Made by a program: the position numbers and the translations under genes
The notes under the pieces: model-generated
The model's database searches: none
What the model was told of the DNA's origin: nothing
Seen by the model: only the letters and a program-made list of their open reading frames with translations
Shown: positions 53,846-61,990 of the stretch, one piece after another
Layout of the letters: the number at the start of each line of letters is the position of its first letter
Position numbering within the stretch: the first letter of the stretch is position 1
Source of the DNA: Millisia brevis NBRC 105863
GTDB taxonomy: Bacteria > Actinomycetota > Actinomycetes > Mycobacteriales > Mycobacteriaceae
Direction: 5' to 3'
DNA: 64,000 bases
NCBI RefSeq assembly: GCF_001552615.1
Contig: NZ_BCRN01000001.1
Span: 62,001 to 126,000, forward strand

Positions 53846-54643
53846 TCAGCGCCCCTTCCATACCGGTGCCCGCTTCTGCGCGAACGCGAGCGGCCCCTCC
53901 TTGAAGTCCTCGGTCTGCATCAACGCCGCCCACTCCCGGCCGGTGTCCTCCCAGGAGGCCGTCTCGTCGACGCTGCCCTCGCGGGCGCCGTAGGCCACCC
54001 GCTTGCTCGCCTGCACCGACAGCGGTGCGTTGACGGCGATCCGGTTCGCCAACTCCAGCGCGGCGTCGAGCAGCTGGTCGTCGGGCACGACCCGGTTGAT
54101 CAGGCCGTATTCGAGCGCCTGCTCGGCGGTGATCGGGTCGCCGGTCAGGATCATCTCCATCGCCAGTCGGCGCGGGATCTGCTGCGGGAGCCGGAAGACG
54201 CCGCCCGCGCCGGCGAACAGACCGCGCTTGACCTCGGGCAGGCCGAAGACGGCCGATTCCGCGGCGACCACCAGGTCGGCGGTCAGCGCGATCTCGGTGC
54301 CGCCGCCGAGGGCCGCGCCGTTGACCGCGGCGATCGTCGGGACGTTGACGAAGTGGCGCACGAAGCCGGCGAAGCCCCACTCCGGGTTGTTCGGCGCGTA
54401 GATGTTCTCGCCGCGCGAGATCGCCTTGAGGTCGGCGCCCGCGCAGAACGCCTTGTCACCGGAGCCGGTCAGCACGATCGCGCGGATGTCGGGATCGGCC
54501 TCCGCGTCCTCGAGCGCCTGCCCCAGTGCGGAGCTGACCGCGCCGTTGATCGCGTTGCGCGCCTCGGGGCGGTTGATCGTGACCACCAGCACGTGGCCGT
54601 GCCGCTCGGTCAATGCGGCCGGGGTCGTGGTCGCTTCGGTCAT
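53846..54643 (-). CDS. Enoyl-CoA hydratase/isomerase (crotonase family)
   Basis: This protein has 265 aa. The first oxyanion-hole segment is AFCAGADLKAI near residue 66 and the second is NGAALGGGTEIAL near 108. The Glu of the active site is in GLPEVKRGLFAGAGG near residue 137. The N-terminal NRPEARNAIN motif is standard. It follows the ABM-protein gene by 4 bp on the same strand, an operon of two. The substrate is a CoA thioester, otherwise unspecified. Confidence 0.9.
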   Translation of the reverse strand: MTEATTTPAALTERHGHVLVVTINRPEARNAINGAVSSALGQALEDAEADPDIRAIVLTGSGDKAFCAGADLKAISRGENIYAPNNPEWGFAGFVRHFVNVPTIAAVNGAALGGGTEIALTADLVVAAESAVFGLPEVKRGLFAGAGGVFRLPQQIPRRLAMEMILTGDPITAEQALEYGLINRVVPDDQLLDAALELANRIAVNAPLSVQASKRVAYGAREGSVDETASWEDTGREWAALMQTEDFKEGPLAFAQKRAPVWKGR

Positions 54644-54647
54644 CGGC

Positions 54648-54950
54648 TCAGATCTCCGTCACGGTGAACGTGCGCAGGACCGGGGGGCCGGCGAGCAGTT
54701 CGCCGAGCGGGGCGAGGCCCGCGGCACCCTCGCCGGCGCGCCACTGCCGGTACTTCGCATCGGCCTCGACCGACTCCCAGGTCTCGATGGCCAGGAAGGT
54801 CCCGGGGGCAGTGGTGTCCTCCACCACCGTGACGTCCTCACAGCCGGCGAAGGCGCGGGTGTCGGCCAGGATCTTCGACAGCACCGCGGGGGCCTCGTCG
54901 ACCTTGTCCGGGCGGACCGGCACCTCGAGTTGTGCGATCAATTTCGGCAC
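54648..54950 (-). CDS. Antibiotic-biosynthesis-monooxygenase (ABM) domain protein
   Basis: This protein has 100 aa. The ABM ferredoxin-like fold is visible as LIAQLEVPVRPDKVDEAPAVL, GCEDVTVVEDTTAPGTFLAIETWES and the following helix DAKYRQW. The GTG at 54950 is supported by GAGAGGAGAA six bases upstream. Members are small dimeric oxygenases or isomerases or bind haem; the role here is unknown. It leads a two-gene unit with the crotonase. Confidence 0.85.
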   Translation of the reverse strand: MPKLIAQLEVPVRPDKVDEAPAVLSKILADTRAFAGCEDVTVVEDTTAPGTFLAIETWESVEADAKYRQWRAGEGAAGLAPLGELLAGPPVLRTFTVTEI

Positions 54951-55110
54951 GTAGTTCTCCTCTCCGGGACGCCCGGCGACGGCGTCGTCACCGGGACCAC
55001 TCACGAACCTAGCGAACGATCGGCCGGGTGGGCAGGCCATCGGCGGGACCGGCCGTGATCCGGCCGGCCGGTGGTAGCGTCGCATCGACGGACTATCGGA
55101 GGGATCGGCG

Positions 55111-56316
55111 ATGTCGCGATCGGATACGCCACTGTCGGACAGCACCTTTCGCCCCTCGGCGGAGCCGTCCGGTACCACCGCTCCCGGCTTCGAGGCGGTC
55201 CGGGATGTCCTCGCGCAGCAGGTGGCCGCCGGCGCCGAGGTCGGCGCCTCGGTCGCCGCGAGCCTCGACGGCGAGGTGGTCGTCGATCTGTGGGCGGGTT
55301 CGCTCGACGCCGCCGGCACCCGGCCGTGGACCGCCGACACCGTGGTCAACGTCTGGTCGATCAGCAAGGTGGTCAGCGCGATCGCGGTGCTGCATCTGAT
55401 CGGACGCGGTCTGGTCGACGCCTCCGCACCGTTGAGCCGGTACAGCGATCGGTTCGACCGCCCCGCGCTGCGGGAGATCACCGTCGACCAGGCACTGTCC
55501 CATTCCGCCGGAATACCCGGCTGGAACCAGCCCTTCGACATCGACACCTTCTACGACTGGGACGCCTCCGGCGACGCGCTGGCGCAGGTGGAGCCGTGGT
55601 GGGAGCCGGGCACCGCGAGCGGCTACCACGTCGCCAGCTACGGGCGGCTGCTCGGCGAGGTGATCGAACGGGCGAGCGGGCTGCGCCCGAAGGACTACCT
55701 CGCCGAACATATCGCCGGTCCGCTCGACGCCGACTTCACCTTCGGGCTGGCCGAGGCGGCTACCGATCGGGCCGCCGAACTGCTGCCGCCCTCGCGGGTG
55801 CGGATCCCGACCGCGCCGGACTTCGATCGCACCATGCTGCGGAAGGCCTTCGGGGCGCCGGCGATGACGGTCGATCTCGCGATGACGCCGCAGTGGCGGG
55901 CCGCCGACCTCGGTGCGGTGAACGGTCACGGCAATGCCCGATCGATCCTGCGGATCGCGCAGTCCTTGCAGGCCGGTTCGCCTCTGCTCGCCGACGCGGT
56001 GGCCGAGGACGCCTTCCGGCGCCGGGTGAGCGGGGTCGACAATGTGCTCGGCACGCCGCTGACCTGGGGCGCCGGGATCGCCCTGGCCGACGCGAGCGGG
56101 CCGTTCGGCTTTCTGCCCGCCGGCCGGATCGGCGTCTGGGGCGGCTGGGGCGGTTCGCTGGTGGTGATCGACCGCAGCCGGCGGCTGACGATCGCGTACG
56201 CGATGAACCGGATGCAGGACGATCTGATCGGCTCGCCCTCGGCCCGCGCCTACGTCGAGGAGATCTACCGGGCGGTGGACCCGGCCGCGTTGGCCGCTGT
56301 GCAATCGTCTTCCTGA
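55111..56316 (+). CDS. Serine hydrolase of the beta-lactamase/esterase (class C-like) family
   Basis: This protein has 401 aa. The catalytic SxxK is WSISKVV (Ser about 90) and the Tyr motif is GYHVASYG near residue 171, in the place of the YxN. Gly-rich GGWGGS near 348 takes the place of the KTG box. There is no signal peptide. This matches the EstB/LpqK-like esterase branch rather than true beta-lactamases. It stands alone, divergent from the ABM-crotonase pair. The substrate is unknown. Confidence 0.87.
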   Translation: MSRSDTPLSDSTFRPSAEPSGTTAPGFEAVRDVLAQQVAAGAEVGASVAASLDGEVVVDLWAGSLDAAGTRPWTADTVVNVWSISKVVSAIAVLHLIGRGLVDASAPLSRYSDRFDRPALREITVDQALSHSAGIPGWNQPFDIDTFYDWDASGDALAQVEPWWEPGTASGYHVASYGRLLGEVIERASGLRPKDYLAEHIAGPLDADFTFGLAEAATDRAAELLPPSRVRIPTAPDFDRTMLRKAFGAPAMTVDLAMTPQWRAADLGAVNGHGNARSILRIAQSLQAGSPLLADAVAEDAFRRRVSGVDNVLGTPLTWGAGIALADASGPFGFLPAGRIGVWGGWGGSLVVIDRSRRLTIAYAMNRMQDDLIGSPSARAYVEEIYRAVDPAALAAVQSSS

Positions 56317-56377
56317 GCGGGCCGGCGAGGAGATAATGCCCTCGGCATCCCGCTGAGGAAGATGAACGGACGGGTGG

Positions 56378-56977
56378 TCAGGACGCCGGCACGATTCCCG
56401 CCGCTTCGGCCGGCTGCCGGTACGTCCGAGCCAGCGAGGCGATCGTCTCGTGGGCGTTGAGTCCGCTGGGGTTGGGCACGATCCACAGTTGCGCGCGGTA
56501 GTCGTCGGTACCGATGCCGCGTTCCTGTCGGCCGGGCCTGGCGGTGCGATCGCCGAAGGCGGTGCGGTAGGCGGTGATGCCGGCGACGGCCACCACCCGC
56601 GGTCGGTAGGTCTCGACGGTCCGCAGGAGCCGTTCGCCGCCGGCGCGCAGTTCGTCGCGGCTCAGCTCATCGGCGCGGGCAGTGGCCCGTCGGACCAGGT
56701 TGGTCATCCCGATGCCGCGATCGAGCAGGTACTGCCGGTCGGCGTCGGACATCCCGTCGACGCGGTCGATCTCGCGGTCGATCACCCCGCCGGCCAGCAG
56801 CGCCGGGTAGAAGCGGTTGCCGGGATGTGCGAAGGGCGTCCGGGTCGCCGCGGTCCACAGGCCGGGGTTGATGCCGACGATCAGCAGCTTCACCGGCGGG
56901 CCCTCGCCGGGCGGTGGGAGCAGGTCGGGTATCACCGCATCGCGGAAGCTCTCCAACTGTTCCCGAGTGAATCCCAC
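56378..56977 (-). CDS. mug: Mismatch-specific uracil/thymine-DNA glycosylase Mug
   Basis: This DNA repair enzyme has 199 aa. It shows the Mug/TDG family motif GINPGLWTA near residue 35 and the C-terminal PNPSGLNAH near 167. GNRFYPALL near 54 matches the core fold. It removes uracil or ethenocytosine opposite guanine to start base-excision repair. The Asn of GINPG is the family's catalytic position. It converges with the serine hydrolase and is followed on the same strand by the ABC permease 27 bp before its own start. Confidence 0.9.
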   Translation of the reverse strand: MGFTREQLESFRDAVIPDLLPPPGEGPPVKLLIVGINPGLWTAATRTPFAHPGNRFYPALLAGGVIDREIDRVDGMSDADRQYLLDRGIGMTNLVRRATARADELSRDELRAGGERLLRTVETYRPRVVAVAGITAYRTAFGDRTARPGRQERGIGTDDYRAQLWIVPNPSGLNAHETIASLARTYRQPAEAAGIVPAS

Positions 56978-57004
56978 CGGGCCGACTGTAGTGGTCGCAG
57001 CGGG

Positions 57005-57736
57005 TCACGCGGTCGCGCGGCGCAGCGTCGCGGCCGCGAGGACCACCGCGCCGACCACGAACCCGGCCAGGATCAGCAGCCGCAGCAGGATGTACCCGGC
57101 GCTCTGACTGTTGTCGGCGACGGCCTGCATCGCGTCGATGGCGTACGCGAGCGGCACGACATCGGACAGCTGCCGCAGTCCGGTGGGCAGACTGTCGCGG
57201 GCCAGGAATACCCCACCGAGCAGGATCTGCGGGAACACCAGGACCGGCATGAACTGCACGACCTGGAATTCGGTGCGCGCGAAGGCGCTTGCCAGCAGAC
57301 CGAGCACCGTGCCGAGCAACGCGTCGACGATGGTGACCGCGAACAGGAAGACCAGGGAGCCGGCGATGTCGAGGCCGACCGCCACCGCGACACCGACGGC
57401 GATCGCCGACTGCACCACGGCGAGCGCGCCGAAGGCCAGGGTGTAGCCGAGGATCAGGTCCGCCCGCCCGATCGGCAGGGCCATCAGTCGTTCGAGGGTT
57501 CCGGAACGGCGTTCCCTGAGGGTGGAGATGCTGGCGACCAGGAACATGATGATGAAGGGGAACATCGCGATCATCGCCGGACCGATCCGTTGAAAGACCG
57601 GGGTGTCGGAGAAGATCCAGGCGACCAGGGCGATCAGGACGCCGGGCACCACCAGGAGCATCGCCATCGTGCGGTGGTCGTGGCGGAGCTGGCGCAGGAT
57701 GCGCCCGGCGGTGGCCAGAGTGCGAGAGACGCTCAC
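57005..57736 (-). CDS. ABC-2 type transporter permease
   Basis: This protein has 243 aa and six hydrophobic helices of the ABC-2 (DrrB-like) permease type, with the conserved ERRSGTLERLMALPIGRADL segment after helix 2 and the late RQLSDVVPLAYAIDAMQ loop. The GTG start overlaps the ATPase stop codon by 4 bp (GTGA), so the two subunits are coupled. It probably exports a drug or lipid together with the ATPase. Confidence 0.9.
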   Translation of the reverse strand: MSVSRTLATAGRILRQLRHDHRTMAMLLVVPGVLIALVAWIFSDTPVFQRIGPAMIAMFPFIIMFLVASISTLRERRSGTLERLMALPIGRADLILGYTLAFGALAVVQSAIAVGVAVAVGLDIAGSLVFLFAVTIVDALLGTVLGLLASAFARTEFQVVQFMPVLVFPQILLGGVFLARDSLPTGLRQLSDVVPLAYAIDAMQAVADNSQSAGYILLRLLILAGFVVGAVVLAAATLRRATA

Positions 57737-58464
57737 GACTGCACCTCCTGCGGATTGTCCGCGACGATCGCCAGGAAGGCCGCCTCCGCGGAATCGGTCC
57801 CGGTGCGCTCGCGCAGGCCGGCCGGGGAGTCGTCGGCGATGATGGCGCCGTCGCGCATCAGCAGGAGCCGATCGCAATGCTCCGCCTCGTCGAAGACGTG
57901 GCTCGAGACCAGCAGAGTCGTTCCACCGCCGGCCAATTCGGCGAAGGTGCGCCACAGGTCCCGGCGGACGATCGGGTCGAGCCCGACGGTCGGCTCGTCG
58001 AGCACCAGCAGCGGCGGGTCACCGAGCAGCGCGACCGCCAGGGAGACGCGACTGCGCTGACCACCGGAGAGGTTCTCCACCAGTCGATCCGCGTAGTCGG
58101 CCATGCCCACCGTGCGCATCGCCCGGTCGGTGCGGTCACGGTCGGCGCCGACGATCACCCGGAAGTAGTCGAGGTTCTGCCGAACGGTCAGATCGTCGTA
58201 GACGCTGGGAGCCTGTGTCACGTAGCCGATCTCCGAGCGCAGCGCGGCGGAGCCCGCGGCACGGCCGAGCACGGTGACCGTGCCGGAGGTGATCCGCTGT
58301 ACTCCGACGATCGTGCGCATCAGCGTGGTCTTGCCGCAGCCGCTCGGGCCGACGAGCCCGACGATGCCGCCCTCCGGTATCGCGAGGTCGATGCCCCGCA
58401 ATACGTCCACTCGCCCACGCCGAACCACGAGGTCCCGCGTGTCGATCGCCAGCTTATTCCCCAT
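57733..58464 (-). CDS. ABC transporter ATP-binding protein
   Basis: This protein has 243 aa. Walker A is GPSGCGKTT (about 39-47), Q-loop GYVTQAPSVYDDL, signature LSGGQRSRVSLA near 132, Walker B LLVLDEPTVGLD near 155, and H-loop SSHVFDEAEHC. It follows the TetR gene on the same strand, with tandem palindromic repeats in the gap. A DrrA-like multidrug exporter controlled by the TetR is the probable role. Confidence 0.92.
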   Translation of the reverse strand: MGNKLAIDTRDLVVRRGRVDVLRGIDLAIPEGGIVGLVGPSGCGKTTLMRTIVGVQRITSGTVTVLGRAAGSAALRSEIGYVTQAPSVYDDLTVRQNLDYFRVIVGADRDRTDRAMRTVGMADYADRLVENLSGGQRSRVSLAVALLGDPPLLVLDEPTVGLDPIVRRDLWRTFAELAGGGTTLLVSSHVFDEAEHCDRLLLMRDGAIIADDSPAGLRERTGTDSAEAAFLAIVADNPQEVQS

Positions 58465-58503
58465 GTGAGGAATTATTCGCCCGGTGGACCGAACCTGTCA
58501 ACG

Positions 58504-58572
58504 GTCACCGAGCGGGCCGCTCATCTGTCACCGAGCGGGCCGCTCATATGTCACCGAGCGGGCCGGTCAGAT
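58504..58572. repeat. Three tandem 23-bp palindromic repeats
   Basis: Three copies of a 23-bp unit (58504-58526, 58527-58549, 58550-58572) begin GTCACCGAGCGGGCC. The first two contain the perfect palindrome GAGCGG-G-CCGCTC; the third is altered at two bases. The array spans the stop codon of the TetR gene and lies 40-108 bp upstream of the ABC ATPase start. It may be a set of TetR operators or an attenuator. Confidence 0.85.
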
Positions 58573-59176
58573 AGCCCTGCAGGACGGGTCCCACCAGGGT
58601 GACGATCCGTTCCGGCGGCAGCGAGGCGATCGGCTCGAGCCGCACCAGATAGCGCGCGGCGATCAGGCCGACCATCTGCGAGGCGACCAGACCCGCCCGC
58701 TCCGCGGCGGACGAGTCCCCGATCGCATCGAGTCGGTCCTCGATCCGTCCGATCAACTCTCCGACGATGAACTCCGGCAACGACCGGGCGGCGCCGTCCT
58801 GACCGATCGCCGACCGGAACAACGGAATCGCGCGCTCCCGAATCTCGGGGGTATCCCAGGCCTCGAGCAACCTGCCCACCAATCGCTCCCCGAGGCCCTC
58901 GATCGGGCCGTCGATCACCGAGCCGAGGATCACATCCGGACGGACGGGCAGGCTCACGGCCGCGGCGAAGAGCTCCGCCTTGTCGGTGAAGTAGTGCCGC
59001 ACCAGGGCCGGATCGACTTCGGCCCGTCGTGCGATCGCCCGGATGGAGGCGCCGGCGTATCCGGCCTCCAGGAATTCGGCGCGCGCCGCATCCTCGATCC
59101 GCGATCGCCGATCCTCCCGGCCCTTGCGCGGTCGACCCGGCCGCCGCGGCGTCGTGACATCCGTGTGCTCAACCAT
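58544..59176 (-). CDS. TetR-family transcriptional regulator
   Basis: This protein has 210 aa. The HTH is GASIRAIARRAEVDPALVRHYF (about residues 42-63) after an Arg-rich N-terminus (RRPGRPRKGREDRR), followed by a TetR_C_17-like ligand domain. The ATG at 59176 gives a standard length. The last codons lie inside the tandem repeat array. It is encoded directly upstream of the ABC exporter genes, so it is probably their repressor. Confidence 0.88.
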   Translation of the reverse strand: MVEHTDVTTPRRPGRPRKGREDRRSRIEDAARAEFLEAGYAGASIRAIARRAEVDPALVRHYFTDKAELFAAAVSLPVRPDVILGSVIDGPIEGLGERLVGRLLEAWDTPEIRERAIPLFRSAIGQDGAARSLPEFIVGELIGRIEDRLDAIGDSSAAERAGLVASQMVGLIAARYLVRLEPIASLPPERIVTLVGPVLQGYLTGPLGDI

Positions 59177-59220
59177 CCGGGCCAGGGTACGTCCGGGCCC
59201 GTCGCCGGCTGTCGGATCGC

Positions 59221-60309
59221 TCAGGCCACCGCCGCCGGGTCGACCCGCAGGATGCGGTCGTCGCCGGGCGTCGGCTCGCCGCGACCGTCGGTGTTGTTGG
59301 TCAGGATGTAGAGCGAGCCGTCCGGCGCGACGACGACATCGCGCAGTCGACCATATTGTTCGACGAAGTTCTCGCGCGTTCCGGAGACGGTGGCGTCGGG
59401 GGCGATGTCGATCGTCCACAGGCGCTGCCCGCGCAGGGCGGCCATATAGACGGTATCCCCGACCGCGGCGATGCCGCTCGGACTCGCCTCGGCCGGCGTC
59501 CAGACGGCGACCGGGTTACGGAAGCGCGGATCGTCACTGAAGCCTTCGACCTCGGGCCAGCCGTAGTTCCCGCCCGGCTCGATCAGGTTCAGTTCGTCGA
59601 AGGCGTCCTGGCCGAACTCGGACGCCCACATCCGTCCGCGCCCGTCCCAGGCCAGGCCCTGCGGATTGCGGTGACCGAGCGAGTACACCGGCGATCCGGG
59701 GAAGGGGTTGTCCGACGGCACCCCGCCGTCCGGCGTCAGCCGCAGGATCTTGCCGCCCAGCCAGGCGAGGGATTGGGCGCCCTGCGGCACGGTGGCGTCG
59801 CCGGTGGTGACGTAGAGCATGCCGTCGGGGCCGAAGGCGATGCGCCCACCGTTGTGTCCGGTGAAGCGCGGGATTCCGCCGAAGATCACCCGATCGAGGG
59901 TCAGCGTCAGCTCCCCCGGTTCCCCGTCGATGTTCAGGCGCACGATGCGGTTGTCCCAGAGGGTGGTGATCGCCGCGTACAGCATCTGCGGAGCGCCCGG
60001 CGATTCCGGCGCGAGGGCCAGACCCAGCAGGCCGGCCTCGTTGATCGACAGCAGGTCGGGTACCGCGATCAGATCCCGTACCGCCCCCGCGGGGGTCACC
60101 TCGCGGATCAGCCCGGTATCGCGCTCACTGATCAGGGCACCACCGCCGCCCAGCGGCACCACCGACCAGGGCGCGACCAGATTCTCGGCGAGCGACTCCG
60201 CAACTCCGGCGGAATCCGGCGTCGCATATCCGACGCCTCCGCCGAGAACGGCTACGTAACCGATCACAGCCGCCATAGACATGGTCATGGAACGCCATCT
60301 CGGATGCAT
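59221..60309 (-). CDS. PQQ-type soluble sugar dehydrogenase (GSDH/YliI-like beta-propeller)
   Basis: This protein has 362 aa. A signal-like N-terminus (SMAAVIGYVAVLGGGVGYA) indicates export. Six-bladed propeller motifs are present: HNGGRIAFGPDGMLYVTTGD near residue 157, GGKILRLTPDGGVPSDNPF, YSLGHRNPQGLAWD near 210, ASEFGQDAFDELN, and GGNYGWPEVEG. The His and Arg of GHRNPQG are typical PQQ-contacting residues. It would oxidise aldoses in the periplasm-like space. The ATG at 60309 is preferred because it leads into the signal sequence. Confidence 0.88.
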   Translation of the reverse strand: MHPRWRSMTMSMAAVIGYVAVLGGGVGYATPDSAGVAESLAENLVAPWSVVPLGGGGALISERDTGLIREVTPAGAVRDLIAVPDLLSINEAGLLGLALAPESPGAPQMLYAAITTLWDNRIVRLNIDGEPGELTLTLDRVIFGGIPRFTGHNGGRIAFGPDGMLYVTTGDATVPQGAQSLAWLGGKILRLTPDGGVPSDNPFPGSPVYSLGHRNPQGLAWDGRGRMWASEFGQDAFDELNLIEPGGNYGWPEVEGFSDDPRFRNPVAVWTPAEASPSGIAAVGDTVYMAALRGQRLWTIDIAPDATVSGTRENFVEQYGRLRDVVVAPDGSLYILTNNTDGRGEPTPGDDRILRVDPAAVA

Positions 60310-60567
60310 AAACTCCCCGTTATCGGTTGCGTCGAATCTGCCGATCGCTCGTGCACGTGCACCGAAATACGGGCGTGGGGACGGTTTTACACAGAATGCG
60401 CCCACACAGCCCGACCACCGCCTTGTGGCCATGCGGGACACTACACGCCGACCACCAGCGGGGGTCGGCCCGACAACCGATGGGATACGCCACATTCGGG
60501 CGTCGATGACACGGCACTCACGCGCCGTTCAGGCAAGCGGTTCGCAGCGAAACCGATAAGGAAACCT

Positions 60568-60588
60568 ATCGGCGGGATATCCGCCGAT
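60568..60588 (-). terminator. Candidate terminator after the DUF4870 gene
   Basis: Inverted repeat ATCGGCGG/CCGCCGAT with a 5-base loop, 10 bases past the stop codon of the DUF4870 gene. It also insulates the sugar-dehydrogenase gene. The remainder of the 288-bp gap to 60310 shows nothing else clear. Confidence 0.6.
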
Positions 60589-60597
60589 TACCGCCGG

Positions 60598-61002
60598 TCA
60601 GCTCAGAATGCGGATCTGGAACGGGTATTCGTAAACCTTGCCCGCCAAAGCCCGGAACATTCCGCGCAGGTGCACGAACAGGCTCACCAGGAAAATGATG
60701 ATCAACAGCGGAATACCGACGACGAGGCCGATGACGGTCGCATTCAGGACCCAGGCCACCAGGTACAACACCCAGAACGACAGGTTGAAGTTGAACGCGC
60801 CGGCGGCGGCGGTGCGCACCAGGGGGCCGTTGTCGCGGAAGAGCAGCCAGATGATCAGGGGGCCGAGGATGCTGAGGAATCCCGCGCTCAGCAGGGCGGC
60901 GATCGGTGCGGACAGATGGGCGAGCACCGCGAGCAGGCGCGAACTGTTGGCTTGATCGACGGATTGCTGCTGGTAGGTCACGTATCCCAGTGTTCCAGAC
61001 AT
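60598..61002 (-). CDS. DUF4870-family membrane protein
   Basis: This protein has 134 aa. The family pattern is visible: LLAVLAHLSAPIAALL, then IIWLLFRDNGPLVRTAAAGAFNFNLSF near residues 50-76, then two further hydrophobic helices (VLYLVAWVLNATVIGLVVG and IPLLIIIFLVSLFVHLR). The protein has about four membrane segments. The function of DUF4870 is not known. The gene is divergent from xthA. Confidence 0.88.
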   Translation of the reverse strand: MSGTLGYVTYQQQSVDQANSSRLLAVLAHLSAPIAALLSAGFLSILGPLIIWLLFRDNGPLVRTAAAGAFNFNLSFWVLYLVAWVLNATVIGLVVGIPLLIIIFLVSLFVHLRGMFRALAGKVYEYPFQIRILS

Positions 61003-61081
61003 ATGGGGCGGTGCGCATCGGTGATCCCACCCATAGCCCGGGGGCCGGACGGCAGCGGACGGTGTGCTGGAATCTGCGGCG

Positions 61082-61990
61082 ATGTCCGATACTCCCGCGT
61101 CCGATCACCCAGCGTCCGCAGACCCCGCGTCCGATCCGCCCGGCTCCGTCCTGCGCGTGGCGTCGTTCAACGTCAACGGGATCCGGGCGTGTGCACGTCG
61201 GGGTTACGCCGACTGGATCGATCGACGCCGGCCGGACATCGTCGCGATCCAGGAGATGCGCTCGCCGGTGTCGGAGGTTCCGCTCGATGCGTTCGACGGC
61301 TACCACCTCGCCTACCACCCGGGCGAACTCGCCGGCCGCAACGGTGTCGCGATCGCCAGTCGAGTCGAACCGCTGAAGGTGCGCATCGGGACCGGCAGCC
61401 GCGAGTTCGATCCACAGGGCCGCTATATCGAGGCCGACATCGATCTCGGGTCGCGGGTGCTCACGGTCGGCTCGGTCTACGTCCCCAAGGGCGGGACGCT
61501 GTACGAGGACGACGCCTCGCGGCTGCGGTACGAGCGCAAGCAGCGCTTCTTCACCCACTTCGCCCGGTACCTGACCGAGGCGCGGCGCTCCGCACTGCGC
61601 GACGGCCGGGAGTTCCTGGTGCTGGGCGACTGGAACATCGCGCCGACCGAACTCGACGTCGACAACGCGAAAGCCAAGCGCCGCAACGAGGGTTTCCTGC
61701 CCGAGGAACGCGAGTGGATCGACCGGCAGATGTCGCCGCGCACGCTGATCGACGTGGTGCGCCGGCTGCGGCCCGAGGAACAGGGCCCCTACTCCTGGTG
61801 GAGTTGGCGCGGACAGCAATGGACCCTCGATCGCGGCTGGCGCATCGACTACCACTTGGCGACGCCGACATTGGCCGCCGCCGCAGTCACCGGTGGTACC
61901 GACCGCGAGGACACCTATGAGGCCCGGATGAGCGACCATTCGCCCGTCGTGGTCGATTACGCGCTCGATCGGCTCGACCCGAACGGCTGA
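61082..61990 (+). CDS. xthA: Exodeoxyribonuclease III
   Basis: This AP endonuclease/3'-exonuclease has 302 aa. Motifs are FNVNGIRA (about residues 32-39), IQEM near 60, VGSVYVPKGG near 130, GDWNIAPTELDVDN near 180, and the catalytic SDHSPVVVDY at about 285. The first 25 residues are a Ser/Asp/Pro/Ala repeat (PASDHPASADPASD), an unusual low-complexity leader. It repairs abasic sites in base-excision repair. Its 3' end overlaps the convergent sensor kinase gene by 34 bp. Confidence 0.92.
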   Translation: MSDTPASDHPASADPASDPPGSVLRVASFNVNGIRACARRGYADWIDRRRPDIVAIQEMRSPVSEVPLDAFDGYHLAYHPGELAGRNGVAIASRVEPLKVRIGTGSREFDPQGRYIEADIDLGSRVLTVGSVYVPKGGTLYEDDASRLRYERKQRFFTHFARYLTEARRSALRDGREFLVLGDWNIAPTELDVDNAKAKRRNEGFLPEEREWIDRQMSPRTLIDVVRRLRPEEQGPYSWWSWRGQQWTLDRGWRIDYHLATPTLAAAAVTGGTDREDTYEARMSDHSPVVVDYALDRLDPNG

